Assembly: GCF_001642935.1 (NCBI RefSeq)
Contig: NZ_CP016761.1
Location: 2,666,001-2,730,000 of the forward strand
Direction of reading: 5' to 3'
From: Fictibacillus arsenicus
Lineage (GTDB): Bacteria; Bacillota; Bacilli; Bacillales; Fictibacillaceae
Length of the DNA: 64,000 nt
Part shown: piece after piece, positions 51,994 through 60,754 of the stretch
Layout of the letters: every line of letters starts with the position of its first letter
Position numbering within the stretch: the first letter of the stretch is position 1
The notes under the pieces: model-generated
What the model saw: the letters and a program-made list of their open reading frames with translations, nothing else
Databases searched by the model: none
What the model was told of the DNA's origin: nothing
Program-made: the position numbers and the translations under genes

Positions 51994-52749
51994 TTATCTG
52001 TCACTTCCAAAGAAGTTCTTAAACGCTTGGAAAGTAGTATCACGGTTAAGAGCTGCAATAGAAGTTGTTAGAGGAATTCCTTTCGGACAAGACTGTACAC
52101 AGTTTTGAGAGTTACCGCACTCTGCAAGTCCTCCATCATCCATAATCGCATTCAGACGCTCTTCTTTATTCATTTCACCAGTTGGATGTGCGTTAAACAG
52201 ACGAACTTGTGAAAGCGGAGCAGGTCCAATAAAGTCTGAATTGCTGTTAACATTCGGACAAGCCTCTAAACAAACACCGCAAGTCATACACTTTGAAAGT
52301 TCATATGCCCATTGGCGTTTTGTTTCTGGCATTCTCGGTCCTGGACCAAGATCGTACGTACCATCGATCGGAATCCATGCTTTAACACGCTTAAGCGCAT
52401 CAAACATTCTGCTTCTATCGATCGCGAGGTCACGAACAACTGGAAAAGTCTTCATTGGTTCAAGTCTGATCGGCTGTTCTAACTGATCAACGAGAGCCGT
52501 ACAAGATTGACGGGGCTTTCCGTTGATAACCATTGAACATGCACCACAAACTTCTTCAAGACATCCCATCTCCCATGTTACGGGAGTCGTAGCTTCACCT
52601 TTTGCATTTACAGGATTTCTACGAATTTCCATAAGAGCAGATATAACGTTCATATTTGGACGATGCGGAATCTCAAACTCTTCTAAATACGGGGCAGTCT
52701 CTGGGTTATCCTGTCTTGAGATGATGAATTTCACCATTTTTGTGCTCAT
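51994..52749 (-). CDS. sdhB: Succinate dehydrogenase, iron-sulfur subunit
   Basis: 251 residues. Plant-ferredoxin-type [2Fe-2S] cysteines in CLEEVCGACSMVING...SCTAL, then CMTCGVCLEACPN and CGNSQNCVQSCPKGI for the [4Fe-4S] and [3Fe-4S] clusters. Carries electrons from SdhA to the heme subunit. Two bases after the sdhA stop. Confidence 0.97.
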   Translation of the reverse strand: MSTKMVKFIISRQDNPETAPYLEEFEIPHRPNMNVISALMEIRRNPVNAKGEATTPVTWEMGCLEEVCGACSMVINGKPRQSCTALVDQLEQPIRLEPMKTFPVVRDLAIDRSRMFDALKRVKAWIPIDGTYDLGPGPRMPETKRQWAYELSKCMTCGVCLEACPNVNSNSDFIGPAPLSQVRLFNAHPTGEMNKEERLNAIMDDGGLAECGNSQNCVQSCPKGIPLTTSIAALNRDTTFQAFKNFFGSDR

Positions 52750-52751
52750 GT

Positions 52752-54512
52752 TTACACCCCTGCCTTCTTCTTAGAATAGTCACGTTTACGTGGCTGGATA
52801 AGCGAAACATCTACATCTTCGTACTCAAACTCAGGTCCGTTTGTTGCAGGATTAAATTTCGCTTTTGTTGTTTTTAACCATTGTTCATCATTACGTTCAG
52901 GGAAATCAGGTTTGTAATGCGCACCACGGCTCTCATCACGGTTTAATGCTCCAAGAGTAATAACACGTGCAAGCTGAAGCATGTGCCACAGCTGGCGAGT
53001 AAACGATGCACCTTGATTGCTCCACTTAGAAGTATCATTTATATTGATGTTTTTATAGCGCTGCATTAATTCCTGTATCTTTTCGTCTGTTTGTTTCAAT
53101 TTATCATTGTATCTAACAACTGTTACATTATCAGTCATCCATTCTCCTAATTCTTTATGAATCACATATGCATTTTCCGTTCCATCCATAGAAAGGATGT
53201 TGTTATATACTTCTTGATCTTTCTTCACTTGGTTTTCGAATACAGAAGAAGAAACATCTTCGACTGTCTTTTCTAAACCTCTAATGTATTTTACCGCAGA
53301 CGGCCCAGCCATCATTCCGCCAAAAATTGCAGATAATAGAGAGTTAGCTCCTAATCTGTTAGCACCGTGGTATTGGTACTCACACTCACCTGCAGCGAAA
53401 AGACCTGGAATGTTCGTCATTTGATCATAATCTACCCACATGCCGCCCATAGAATAGTGTACCGCAGGGAAGATCTTCATTGGAACTTTACGAGGATCAT
53501 CACCCATGAACTTTTCATAAATCTCAATGATTCCACCAAGTTTAATATCTAGTTCTTTCGGATCTTTGTGTGAAAGATCCAGGTATACCATGTTCTCTCC
53601 ATTAATACCAAGCTTTAAATCAACACAAACGTGGAAGATCTCACGTGTTGCGATATCACGCGGAACAAGGTTTCCATAAGCAGGATATTTCTCTTCAAGG
53701 AAATACCATGGCTTTCCATCTTTATATGTCCAAACACGGCCGCCTTCACCACGCGCAGATTCACTCATTAATCGAAGCTTATCATCACCTGGAATAGCTG
53801 TTGGATGAATTTGAATAAATTCACCATTGGCATAATGTACGCCCTGCTGATAAAGAGCTGACGCTGCTCCACCCGTGTTGATTACGGAGTTCGTAGATTT
53901 ACCGAAGATGATACCAGGTCCGCCTGTTGCCATGATAACAGCATCTGCTGCAAAACTGACAATTTCCATAGTCTTTAAGTTTTGAGCAGTAACACCGCGG
54001 CATTGTCCTTCATCATCAATGATGGCAGATAGGAATTCCCAGCCTTCATACTTTGTAACAAGTCCTGCAACTTCATGACGGCGAACCTGCTCGTCAAGCG
54101 CATATAATAATTGCTGTCCTGTTGTCGCACCAGCAAACGCTGTACGGTGATGCTGAGTTCCTCCGAAACGGCGGAAATCAAGCAATCCTTCAGGTGTTCT
54201 GTTAAACATAACACCCATACGGTCCATCAAGTGGATAATTCCAGGAGCAGCATCACACATAGCTTTTACAGGCGGCTGATTTGCTAAGAAGTCACCGCCA
54301 TAAACTGAATCATCAAAGTGTTCCCATGGTGAATCCCCTTCACCCTTTGTATTTACAGCACCGTTTATACCGCCTTGAGCACAAACAGAATGCGAACGTT
54401 TTACTGGAACTACTGAAAAGAGGTCGACATTTACACCAGCTTCAGCTGCTTTAATTGTAGCCATTAACCCGGCGAGACCTCCGCCAACAACGATAATTTT
54501 TTGATTACTCAA
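52752..54512 (-). CDS. sdhA: Succinate dehydrogenase, flavoprotein subunit
   Basis: 586 residues. FAD fold VVGGGLAGLMATIKAAEAG, covalent-FAD histidine region RSHSVCAQGGING, substrate site QIHPTAIPGD and the catalytic arginine in ARGEGGRVW. Oxidises succinate to fumarate at the inner membrane face. 15 bp after sdhC. Confidence 0.98.
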   Translation of the reverse strand: MSNQKIIVVGGGLAGLMATIKAAEAGVNVDLFSVVPVKRSHSVCAQGGINGAVNTKGEGDSPWEHFDDSVYGGDFLANQPPVKAMCDAAPGIIHLMDRMGVMFNRTPEGLLDFRRFGGTQHHRTAFAGATTGQQLLYALDEQVRRHEVAGLVTKYEGWEFLSAIIDDEGQCRGVTAQNLKTMEIVSFAADAVIMATGGPGIIFGKSTNSVINTGGAASALYQQGVHYANGEFIQIHPTAIPGDDKLRLMSESARGEGGRVWTYKDGKPWYFLEEKYPAYGNLVPRDIATREIFHVCVDLKLGINGENMVYLDLSHKDPKELDIKLGGIIEIYEKFMGDDPRKVPMKIFPAVHYSMGGMWVDYDQMTNIPGLFAAGECEYQYHGANRLGANSLLSAIFGGMMAGPSAVKYIRGLEKTVEDVSSSVFENQVKKDQEVYNNILSMDGTENAYVIHKELGEWMTDNVTVVRYNDKLKQTDEKIQELMQRYKNININDTSKWSNQGASFTRQLWHMLQLARVITLGALNRDESRGAHYKPDFPERNDEQWLKTTKAKFNPATNGPEFEYEDVDVSLIQPRKRDYSKKKAGV

Positions 54513-54527
54513 TTTGTCTCACCCCTT

Positions 54528-55136
54528 TTAAATGAATGCAAAAATAGTACGTACGCTAACGATAGCAAGTGCTACGAACACACCCATCGTTACGTAAGTT
54601 GAAATCTTCTGTGAACGAGGCGAAACAGTAAGGCCCCAGCTGACAAAGAACGACCATAGTCCGTTAGCAAAATGAAATACTGCAGATAATACTCCGATTA
54701 AGTAGAACGCGATCATAAATGGAGAACTTAAAATATCAGCCATCATAGAGAAGTTTACTTCCGCCCCCAGCGCAGCCTGAACGCGTGTTTCCCAAACATG
54801 CCATGCAATGAAAATTAATGTGATAACTCCTGTTACACGCTGAACAAGGAACATCATATTGCGGAAATATCCATAGCGGCTAACGTTATTCTTAGCCTGG
54901 AATGTAATATAAAGACCATAAACCGCATGAAATAAAATCGGTAAGTAAATTACAAATGTTTCTAGGAAAATACGAAACGGCAGATTTTCCATAAAATGTG
55001 CTGCGGCATTAAATGCATCAGCATCCCTAGTTGCAAAATGGTTTACAACCAAGTGCTGAACGAGAAAAAGCCCTATAGGAATAACTCCTAAAAGTGAATG
55101 AATCCTTCTGTTTACAAAATCCTTACTGCCAGCCAT
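54528..55136 (-). CDS. sdhC: Succinate dehydrogenase, cytochrome b558 subunit
   Basis: 202 residues with five membrane helices and conserved heme-ligand histidines (RRIHSLLGVIP, VQHLVVNHFA, ILFHAVYGLYI, IAWHVWETR, AVFHFANGLW). Single-subunit di-heme anchor of the Bacillus type. First gene of sdhC-A-B with a clear SigA promoter at 55273-55301 and cre-like sites around it. Confidence 0.96.
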   Translation of the reverse strand: MAGSKDFVNRRIHSLLGVIPIGLFLVQHLVVNHFATRDADAFNAAAHFMENLPFRIFLETFVIYLPILFHAVYGLYITFQAKNNVSRYGYFRNMMFLVQRVTGVITLIFIAWHVWETRVQAALGAEVNFSMMADILSSPFMIAFYLIGVLSAVFHFANGLWSFFVSWGLTVSPRSQKISTYVTMGVFVALAIVSVRTIFAFI

Positions 55137-55196
55137 TTTCTTGCCCCCTTCAAATTTAGCCTCTCTCTGGCTGCTAATCTTTTGTTCCTCTCCACA

Positions 55197-55210
55197 TGTA
55201 AGCGTTTTAA
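55197..55210 (+). promoter_or_regulatory. cre-like site in the sdh leader
   Basis: TGTAAGCGTTTTAA matches the cre consensus except one position. It lies between the sdhC promoter and the sdhC start, where CcpA could act as a roadblock. Confidence 0.55.
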
Positions 55211-55272
55211 GTTCCCTCTTTTTTAGAGGAAAAAGTGTTAAACAATTAGTTTAATCAACTAGCAACATGTCC

Positions 55273-55301
55273 ATTTTACTCCCATCGTTTGACACCGTCA
55301 A
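55273..55301 (-). promoter_or_regulatory. SigA promoter of sdhCAB
   Basis: Minus strand TTGACG (55301-55296), 17 bp, TAAAAT (55278-55273). Gives an RNA leader of about 130 bases. Confidence 0.78.
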
Positions 55302-55314
55302 GAAAACGCTAACA
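55301..55314 (-). promoter_or_regulatory. cre-like site at the sdh -35
   Basis: Minus strand TGTTAGCGTTTTCT, two mismatches to cre, abutting the -35 hexamer. No other feature is seen in the 305 bp between sdhC and yslB. Confidence 0.45.
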
Positions 55315-55441
55315 ACTTAATTGGGATATTTTATTGATACATAAGCGTTTGTTCTTTATTACTTTTTCGACAAATACCGAGTTGCTATAGAGTTTGCTCC
55401 CTTAACCCGTTATAATAAAAATTAGAAAGAAGGGATGCAGA

Positions 55442-55888
55442 ATGTTTAAACAAAAAACAAAGGACGAGACTACCCCTGTCGAAAAGCCTTCTGTTTCAGC
55501 TTTTGGGTACGAGATCCTTCGCAGCGATTTATTACCTGAACTTCTTGGTAAACAAGAAAGAAATATTCTATATTGGGCTGGCAGACACCTTGCCAGAAAA
55601 TACCCTTTACATACAATGGAAGAAGTAAGTGCTTTTTTCAATGAAGCAGGCTGGGGTAATCTCGAAATGATTGAAGCATCAAAAACAGAAATGGTGTTCT
55701 CACTTCATTCGTTACTTATCGAACAGCGGATCGAGAATTTCCAGCACAACACTTTCAGTTTAGAAGCTGGTTTTCTAGCAGAACAAATTCAGCTGCAAAA
55801 AAAATGTACAACAGAAGCACTTGAGTCAATGAAACGCAATAAAGTTTCCATTACGGTCCAATGGGACAAAAAAGATACAATTGAATGA
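55442..55888 (+). CDS. yslB: YslB family protein (DUF2507)
   Basis: 148-residue soluble protein divergent from sdhC. GYEILRSDLLPELLGKQER, ILYWAGRHLARKYPL and FFNEAGWGNLEMIEA form the compact alpha/beta domain of the DUF2507/V4R-like family; no active site is known. Charged ends. The start follows AGAAAGAAGGGATGCAG. Function unknown. Confidence 0.88.
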   Translation: MFKQKTKDETTPVEKPSVSAFGYEILRSDLLPELLGKQERNILYWAGRHLARKYPLHTMEEVSAFFNEAGWGNLEMIEASKTEMVFSLHSLLIEQRIENFQHNTFSLEAGFLAEQIQLQKKCTTEALESMKRNKVSITVQWDKKDTIE

Positions 55889-55920
55889 ACAAAAGCCGGC
55901 TGATGCCGGCTTTCTTTAAT
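55889..55920 (+). terminator. Terminator of yslB
   Basis: AAAGCCGGC and GCCGGCTTT pair around TGAT, then CTTTAATT. Repeat copy 9 begins just after. Confidence 0.85.
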
Positions 55921-55925
55921 TGTAA

Positions 55926-56142
55926 GGCTCTTTTCTAAAAGCCTATTTCTAAAAGATTGTTACTTTTAATATTTAAATGAGTACGCTTCCTTGAAAGTTG
56001 ATTGGAGCGCAAGGTGCGAGACTCCTGCGGGTCGAGCGGGACAGGTGAGACTCCTAAGGGCGCAAAGCGCGAGGAGGCTCACCGCACGCCCCGCGGAAAA
56101 CGAGTATCCTGAAGCGGAAATCAACTGCTTCTACTTAAAGCC
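55926..56142 (+). repeat. Palindromic repeat element copy 9
   Basis: Plus orientation, basic type: GGCTCTTTTCTAAAAG, GTTGATTGGAGCGCAAGGTG (55998), GGGACAGGTGAGACTCC, GGCTCACCGCACGCCCCGC, GAAGCGGAAATCAAC; the right arm has decayed. Confidence 0.9.
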
Positions 56143-56171
56143 GTCCGATAAAAGTCGATGGCAAATAATGC

Positions 56172-56669
56172 TTATTTTTGAACAGGAACACGTGCATCCA
56201 GTTCAAATGTGTCATGAAGAGTTTCAATTGATTTAATCATATCTTCCTGTTTCACTACAGTTGAAACTTTAATTTCAGATGTACTTACCATTTTAATCAT
56301 CACATCTTGGTCGGATAGAGCTTTAAACATCATTGCCGCTACACCAGGGTTAGAGATCATTCCTGAACCAACGATGGAAACTTTAGCAAGATTGCCTTCA
56401 TAGCTGATAGATTCAAAGCCTAGTTTATCTTGGTTTTCAGCAAGTACTTCTTGAGTATCTGACAATATACTGGAGTCGATAGAAAAAGAGATATTGGTCT
56501 TTTCCTGGTTCATCACGTTTTGAATGATAATGTCTACATTTATTCCGTTGCTTGCCAAGATCGTGAACAAATCCGACAAAGCATTAATTTCGTTTGGCAT
56601 GTTGGTTACCGTAATCTTTGTTATGTTACCTTCAAAAGCTAAACCTCTAACCATTAAGTTTTGTTCCAT
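56172..56669 (-). CDS. Aspartokinase beta subunit from an internal start
   Basis: In-frame ATG at 56669 (MEQNLMVRGLAFEGN) with a strong AGAGGAGGAAG site at the right distance inside lysC. The product of 165 residues would be the two ACT domains only. B. subtilis lysC makes its beta subunit in the same way, so this is expected rather than accidental. Confidence 0.8.
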   Translation of the reverse strand: MEQNLMVRGLAFEGNITKITVTNMPNEINALSDLFTILASNGINVDIIIQNVMNQEKTNISFSIDSSILSDTQEVLAENQDKLGFESISYEGNLAKVSIVGSGMISNPGVAAMMFKALSDQDVMIKMVSTSEIKVSTVVKQEDMIKSIETLHDTFELDARVPVQK

Positions 56670-57407
56670 AGTTGCTTCCTCCTCTACTAGCGTTCCTCGT
56701 TCATCACTCATACTTGATCTGACTTCTAAAACAATCGAATAGTTTTTTGCAAACTCCACAGCTCTCGGGTGCAAGACACCTGCCCCAAGATTAGCCATTT
56801 CAAGCATCTCATCATAAGAAATAGATGGTATTTTTCTTGCTGTCTTAACTGCACGAGGGTCAGTCGTGTAAACACCGGTAACATCTGTATAAATGTCACA
56901 GCGATCAGCTTTCAGAACGGCCGCCAGCGCTACAGCGGTTGTGTCTGATCCGCCTCTTCCAAGTGTTGCAATATCATTCGTCTCAGGAATCAAGCCTTGA
57001 AATCCTGCAACCACCACAATATTCCCGTCTTTCAACAAACCGTTGATCCGTTCAGAATCAATGTCTAGTATTCTGGCATTTGAATGATTATTCTCTGTTT
57101 GAATGCCTGCTTGCCAGCCTGTCAGGGAAAGGGCTTTATAACCTTCCTGATGCAAAGCCATCGTTAATAAGGCTATAGTGACTTGTTCACCTGTTGTGAG
57201 GAGCATATCCATTTCACGTTTAGAAGGATTTTTGCTGATTTCTCCAGCCAATCTGACAAGTTCATCTGTTGTTTTGCCCATTGCAGATACGACAACAACG
57301 ACTTCATTGCCATTGTTGACTTCGTTAATAATTCTTTTTGCAGCGTTTTGGATCCGTTCAACCGAACCGACACTTGTACCGCCAAATTTTTGTACGATTC
57401 TCCCCAT
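56172..57407 (-). CDS. lysC: Lysine-sensitive aspartokinase (alpha subunit)
   Basis: Phosphorylates aspartate, the first step to lysine, methionine and threonine. 411 residues: kinase domain (VQKFGGTSVGSVERIQ; LGRGGSDTTAVALAA) and two ACT domains (about 260-411). Start 57407 after TTGGAGAAG. Two layers of control are visible: a lysine riboswitch upstream and an internal start for the beta subunit at 56669. Corresponds to aspartokinase II of B. subtilis. Confidence 0.96.
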   Translation of the reverse strand: MGRIVQKFGGTSVGSVERIQNAAKRIINEVNNGNEVVVVVSAMGKTTDELVRLAGEISKNPSKREMDMLLTTGEQVTIALLTMALHQEGYKALSLTGWQAGIQTENNHSNARILDIDSERINGLLKDGNIVVVAGFQGLIPETNDIATLGRGGSDTTAVALAAVLKADRCDIYTDVTGVYTTDPRAVKTARKIPSISYDEMLEMANLGAGVLHPRAVEFAKNYSIVLEVRSSMSDERGTLVEEEATMEQNLMVRGLAFEGNITKITVTNMPNEINALSDLFTILASNGINVDIIIQNVMNQEKTNISFSIDSSILSDTQEVLAENQDKLGFESISYEGNLAKVSIVGSGMISNPGVAAMMFKALSDQDVMIKMVSTSEIKVSTVVKQEDMIKSIETLHDTFELDARVPVQK

Positions 57408-57460
57408 CTTCTCCAAATCCTTTCCTGTTTTAATTTTCTATCTCTTTAAGAAACAAAAAA

Positions 57461-57735
57461 GCAACAATAAGGAAAAACCCTATTGTTGCTATATCCGCAG
57501 CAAGCCAAGTTTGTTTCCCCCTAGTGAGATAGTCCTCCACACAAGTCCTGGGGGGAATTGTGTGACAGCTCTGTATTTATTCAATACAGGTCCAGCATAA
57601 AAGGCTAGAAGTCCTTTTAAACTTCGGCAAGAATCCCCTTTCTTCCACCCTCACAAGAGCTTCTTCTCTTCAGATGGGATACTATTGGTTCCTGCTCCTC
57701 TACCATCACTTCATCAGAAGCATGGCATATTTATA
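57461..57735 (-). promoter_or_regulatory. Lysine riboswitch (L box) of lysC
   Basis: Minus strand shows the L-box landmarks GTAGAGGAGC, GAGGGTGGAAGAAAGGGG, GCCGAAG and GCTGGACCTGTATTG in the right order. They are followed by a terminator AGCAACAATAGGG / CCTTATTGTTGCT with a T-run ending at about 57461. Lysine should cause early termination upstream of lysC. Confidence 0.92.
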
Positions 57736-57775
57736 AAGTTGGTCTCATTTTAACAAAGTTACTAAATGACTGCAA

Positions 57776-59551
57776 CTAGTCTTTTGATAAAAAAGCTTTG
57801 TTTATTTCTTCCGCAACTGCTCTTGGAACTCCCGCTTCCTGAATCTCTTCCACCGTTGCCTCTTTCATTTTTTTCATTGACCCGAAATGACGGAGCAGCA
57901 TCTTCTTTCTTTTTTCTCCTATCCCAGCAATCCCATCCAAAATAGACTCGAACATACTTTTTGACCGGACTTTGCGATGAAAAGAAATGGCAAAACGGTG
58001 CACTTCATCCTGCACTCTTTGAAGCAAGTAAAATTCTTGGCTGTTTCTCGGAAGTTGAATCATCTCAGGCGGATCACCGAGCCATAATTGAGATGTACGG
58101 TGCTTCTCGTCCTTTGACAGCCCTGCCACAGGGATGAAAAGATTAAGTTCGTTTTCAAGTACATCTTGAGCAGCTGAAATCTGACCTTTCCCGCCATCAA
58201 TAAGGATTAAGCTTGGCAATTCACCTTCTTCTCTAAGCAATCTCGAATACCTTCTGCGAACAACTTCCTTCATAGAAGCATAGTCATCAGGACCCTCTAC
58301 AGATTTTATTTTATACTTTCGATAATCCTTTTTATAAGGCTTCCCGTCAACAAAGACAACCATAGCTGAAACTGGGTCTGTACCGTGAATGTTTGAGTTA
58401 TCAAATGCCTCAATCCTATAAGGCGGAGCAATACCCATTCTTTCGCCTAAGTTTTCAACTGCTTTTATTGTCCGTGCTTCATCTTGCTCGATTAGTGCAA
58501 ACTTTTCGTGCAGTGCAAGAGTTGCATTTTTTGTGGCCAATTCAACTAGTTCCTTCTTTTGCCCTTTTTGCGGCTGAAGAACTTTAACTTTAAGAAGCTC
58601 TTGAATCATATTAGCATCCACCTGTTTGGGCAAAAGAATTTCTTTTGGAAGCAGATGATTTTTTTGAAGATAAAACTGGCCAATAAAAGTAAGCAGGTCT
58701 TCGTGCGCTTCCCCGTAAAAAGGAAATACAGATATATCTCTAGCAATAACTTTCCCTTGACGAATAAAAAACACCTGTACACACATCCAGCCTTTATCGA
58801 AATGATAACCGAATACATCTCTGTCGACTAAATCGGAAGTCATCATCTTTTGTTTTTCCATAACGGCTTCAATATGCTGGATCTGGTCACGCAGCTCTTT
58901 TGCCCGTTCAAAATTTAAGGCTTCAGATGCTTCAAGCATTTTTTCTGACAGCTGTGTCTTCACATCCTGGTAACCGCCGTTCAGGAACTTTATGATACCT
59001 TCTACCATTTGTTTGTTCTGTTCATCTGAAACTTCATAAACACATGGACCAAGACATTGACCAATATGGTAATAGAGGCATACTCTTTTCGGCATCGTAT
59101 CACATTTTCTTAGCGGAAAAATACGATCCAGAAGCTTTTTTGTTTCTTGTGCAGCATATGCGTTAACAAATGGACCAAAATATTTTCCGCCGTCTTTCTT
59201 AATCTTCCTTGTATATAAAAGACGAGGTTGTTTTTCAGAAGTAACTTTTAAGTATGGATAGCTTTTATCATCTTTTAACATGACGTTATAACGAGGATCA
59301 TGTTTTTTGATTAAGTTCATCTCGAGAACTAAGGCTTCCATTTCAGTAGAAGTAACAATATATTCAAAGTCTCTGATCTCACTGACTAACCGCTGGGTTT
59401 TTCCGTCATGCGATCCAGAAAAATATGATTTCACTCTATTTTTTAATACTTTTGCTTTCCCTACATAGATTACTTTTCCAAATTCATTCTTCATTAAATA
59501 GCAGCCAGGCTGATCTGGAAGCAGCATTAATTTTTGTTTAATTGAGGTCAA
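57776..59551 (-). CDS. uvrC: Excinuclease ABC subunit C
   Basis: Makes both incisions in nucleotide excision repair. 591 residues: N-terminal GIY-YIG nuclease ([19 protein letters not shown]), a cysteine-containing middle ([12 protein letters not shown]), UVR domain binding UvrB (about 200-235, [14 protein letters not shown]), RNase H-like nuclease with [15 protein letters not shown] and [10 protein letters not shown], and C-terminal helix-hairpin-helix pair. Starts with TTG (59551) after AGGGGTGGAAAG. Confidence 0.96.
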   Translation of the reverse strand: MTSIKQKLMLLPDQPGCYLMKNEFGKVIYVGKAKVLKNRVKSYFSGSHDGKTQRLVSEIRDFEYIVTSTEMEALVLEMNLIKKHDPRYNVMLKDDKSYPYLKVTSEKQPRLLYTRKIKKDGGKYFGPFVNAYAAQETKKLLDRIFPLRKCDTMPKRVCLYYHIGQCLGPCVYEVSDEQNKQMVEGIIKFLNGGYQDVKTQLSEKMLEASEALNFERAKELRDQIQHIEAVMEKQKMMTSDLVDRDVFGYHFDKGWMCVQVFFIRQGKVIARDISVFPFYGEAHEDLLTFIGQFYLQKNHLLPKEILLPKQVDANMIQELLKVKVLQPQKGQKKELVELATKNATLALHEKFALIEQDEARTIKAVENLGERMGIAPPYRIEAFDNSNIHGTDPVSAMVVFVDGKPYKKDYRKYKIKSVEGPDDYASMKEVVRRRYSRLLREEGELPSLILIDGGKGQISAAQDVLENELNLFIPVAGLSKDEKHRTSQLWLGDPPEMIQLPRNSQEFYLLQRVQDEVHRFAISFHRKVRSKSMFESILDGIAGIGEKRKKMLLRHFGSMKKMKEATVEEIQEAGVPRAVAEEINKAFLSKD

Positions 59552-59655
59552 TATCTTTCCACCCCTCTGGTGTACCTGTTATTTAATCATAATATCATAG
59601 AAAATGACTTTTTTAGTTCTTTACCGCTCATCACTTTTTTGTTTACTTTATAAAA

Positions 59656-59968
59656 AAGCTCTTCTCTAAAAGATTGTTGCTTTTGGCTCATTTTTTTTAT
59701 TCTCTTCATTGACAAGTTGATTGGAGTGCAAGGTGCGAGTCTCCTGCGGGAGCAGCGTGCCAGCTACCTGAGTATTCTTCTCGCAAGGCATGCGACGAGG
59801 AAGCTCGCTTCGTTAGGAGTTGCTTGTAGACGCAGGAGCACACATGCTTAATTGAGACTTCTAATGGCGCAAAGCGCCGAGAAGGCTCACCTCACGCCCC
59901 GCGGAAAGCGAGCATCCTGTAACGGAAATCAACCACTTCCAAAAGTATCAAAGTTTGCGAAAACAGCC
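59656..59968 (+). repeat. Palindromic repeat element copy 10 (module B)
   Basis: Plus orientation: AGCTCTTCTCTAAAAGATTG, GTTGATTGGAGTGCAAGGTG (59716), module B (CTTCTCGCAAGGCATGCGAC at 59777-59796; TTGTAGACGCAGGAGCACAC), GCTCACCTCACGCCCCGC, GGAAATCAACCACTTCC, TTTGCGAAAACAGCC. It abuts the T-run of the next terminator and fills most of the gap between uvrC and the frameshifted gene. Confidence 0.92.
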
Positions 59969-59969
59969 T

Positions 59970-60002
59970 AAAAAAAGACCTGCAAAAGAAAGCAGGTCTT
60001 GG
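59970..60002 (-). terminator. Terminator of the small frameshifted gene
   Basis: Minus strand AAGACCTGC and GCAGGTCTT pair around TTTCTTTT, then seven T. Shows that the 60010-60251 region is, or was, a transcription unit. Confidence 0.88.
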
Positions 60003-60009
60003 ATGGCCA

Positions 60010-60251
60010 TCATTCATTTGTATCACAGGAAGGATACTCTCTAATCTTTCTTACGGGTCTTCTCATTTCATTCCATATTCCTGGGATCACATTCCCTAAG
60101 TATTTCTTGAATGTAATAAATGAAGTACCTGTCGTTCTGACTTTGTAGGTGATTGGAACTTCTTTTTACCGTGTTCTTCTGGGGAACACTTTATTACCAT
60201 TTGAGCGTGAACATACTGGTAACAAGTGGGGCAGGCTTTATTGGGAGCCAT
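60010..60251 (-). pseudogene. Small Cys-containing gene with a one-base frameshift
   Basis: Not recognised. From the ATG at 60251 the minus strand encodes MAPNKACPTCYQYVHAQMVI and continues to HGK, then 51 codons in all to a stop at 60096. In the -1 frame, right after an A5 tract (60167-60163), a second protein-like stretch follows: EVPITYKVRTTGTSFITFKK, then YLGNVIPGIWNEMRRPVRKI, ending SCDTNE at the TGA at 60012-60010. It has no start codon of its own. Joined by one added A the product would be about 80 residues with a CPTC motif. A terminator follows at the expected place. Either a one-base deletion, a sequencing error, or translational slippage. Confidence 0.55.
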
Positions 60252-60261
60252 TTGCTTCGTT

Positions 60262-60290
60262 CCCTAAACTTTAGGCGTCAACAGCTCCCA
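60262..60290. other. Nested inverted repeats before the small gene
   Basis: CCTAAACTTTAGG (60263-60275) is a perfect 13 bp palindrome around one base. A second pair, TGGGAGC (60242-60248) and GCTCCCA (60284-60290), encloses it and the ATG at 60249-60251. Could be an operator or a leader hairpin; both are inference. Confidence 0.4.
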
Positions 60291-60295
60291 TAGAA

Positions 60296-60320
60296 AAAAG
60301 CCCGGAATACCGGGCTTTGA
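60296..60320 (-). terminator. Terminator of trxA
   Basis: Minus strand AAAGCCCGG and CCGGGCTTT pair around TATT, then TTTT. Confidence 0.9.
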
Positions 60321-60326
60321 CGATGT

Positions 60327-60638
60327 TTACTTATGTTTGTTTAAAAGCTCAACCAATGCGTCTTTTGGCTGGAAGCCTACAACTTGATCAACGACTTGGC
60401 CGTCTTTGAATACTAGAAGTGTAGGAATACTCATTACACCATATTTCCCAGCTGTTTCTTGGTTTTCATCTACATCAAGTTTAACAACTTTAACTTCTTC
60501 AAGCTCTTGGTCTAGTTCTTCAAGAACTGGAGCGATCATTTTACAAGGTCCGCACCAAGGTGCCCAGAAATCAGCAAGTACTAAACCTTCATTTGTTTCT
60601 GTATTAAATGTTTGATCTGATGCATTTACAATAGCCAT
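60327..60638 (-). CDS. trxA: Thioredoxin
   Basis: 103-residue cytoplasmic thiol-disulfide reductant with the active site [11 protein letters not shown] and the cis-proline MSIPTLLVF. Start follows AAGGAGGGCC. Normal length and complete. Confidence 0.98.
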   Translation of the reverse strand: MAIVNASDQTFNTETNEGLVLADFWAPWCGPCKMIAPVLEELDQELEEVKVVKLDVDENQETAGKYGVMSIPTLLVFKDGQVVDQVVGFQPKDALVELLNKHK

Positions 60639-60754
60639 TTATTTGGCCCTCCTTTTAAATTAACAAAGTGTAAACAAAGTATATCACCACAAATTACACA
60701 GTTGCTAATAGTTTGCTCAACTTTATGGTACCCAAGTTTTAATTATGACAAACG

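Noticed and set aside
60162-60168. Programmed -1 frameshift signal
   Set aside because: The heptamer T AAA AAG does not allow tandem re-pairing in the P site, and no downstream pseudoknot was evident. Kept as a possible indel.
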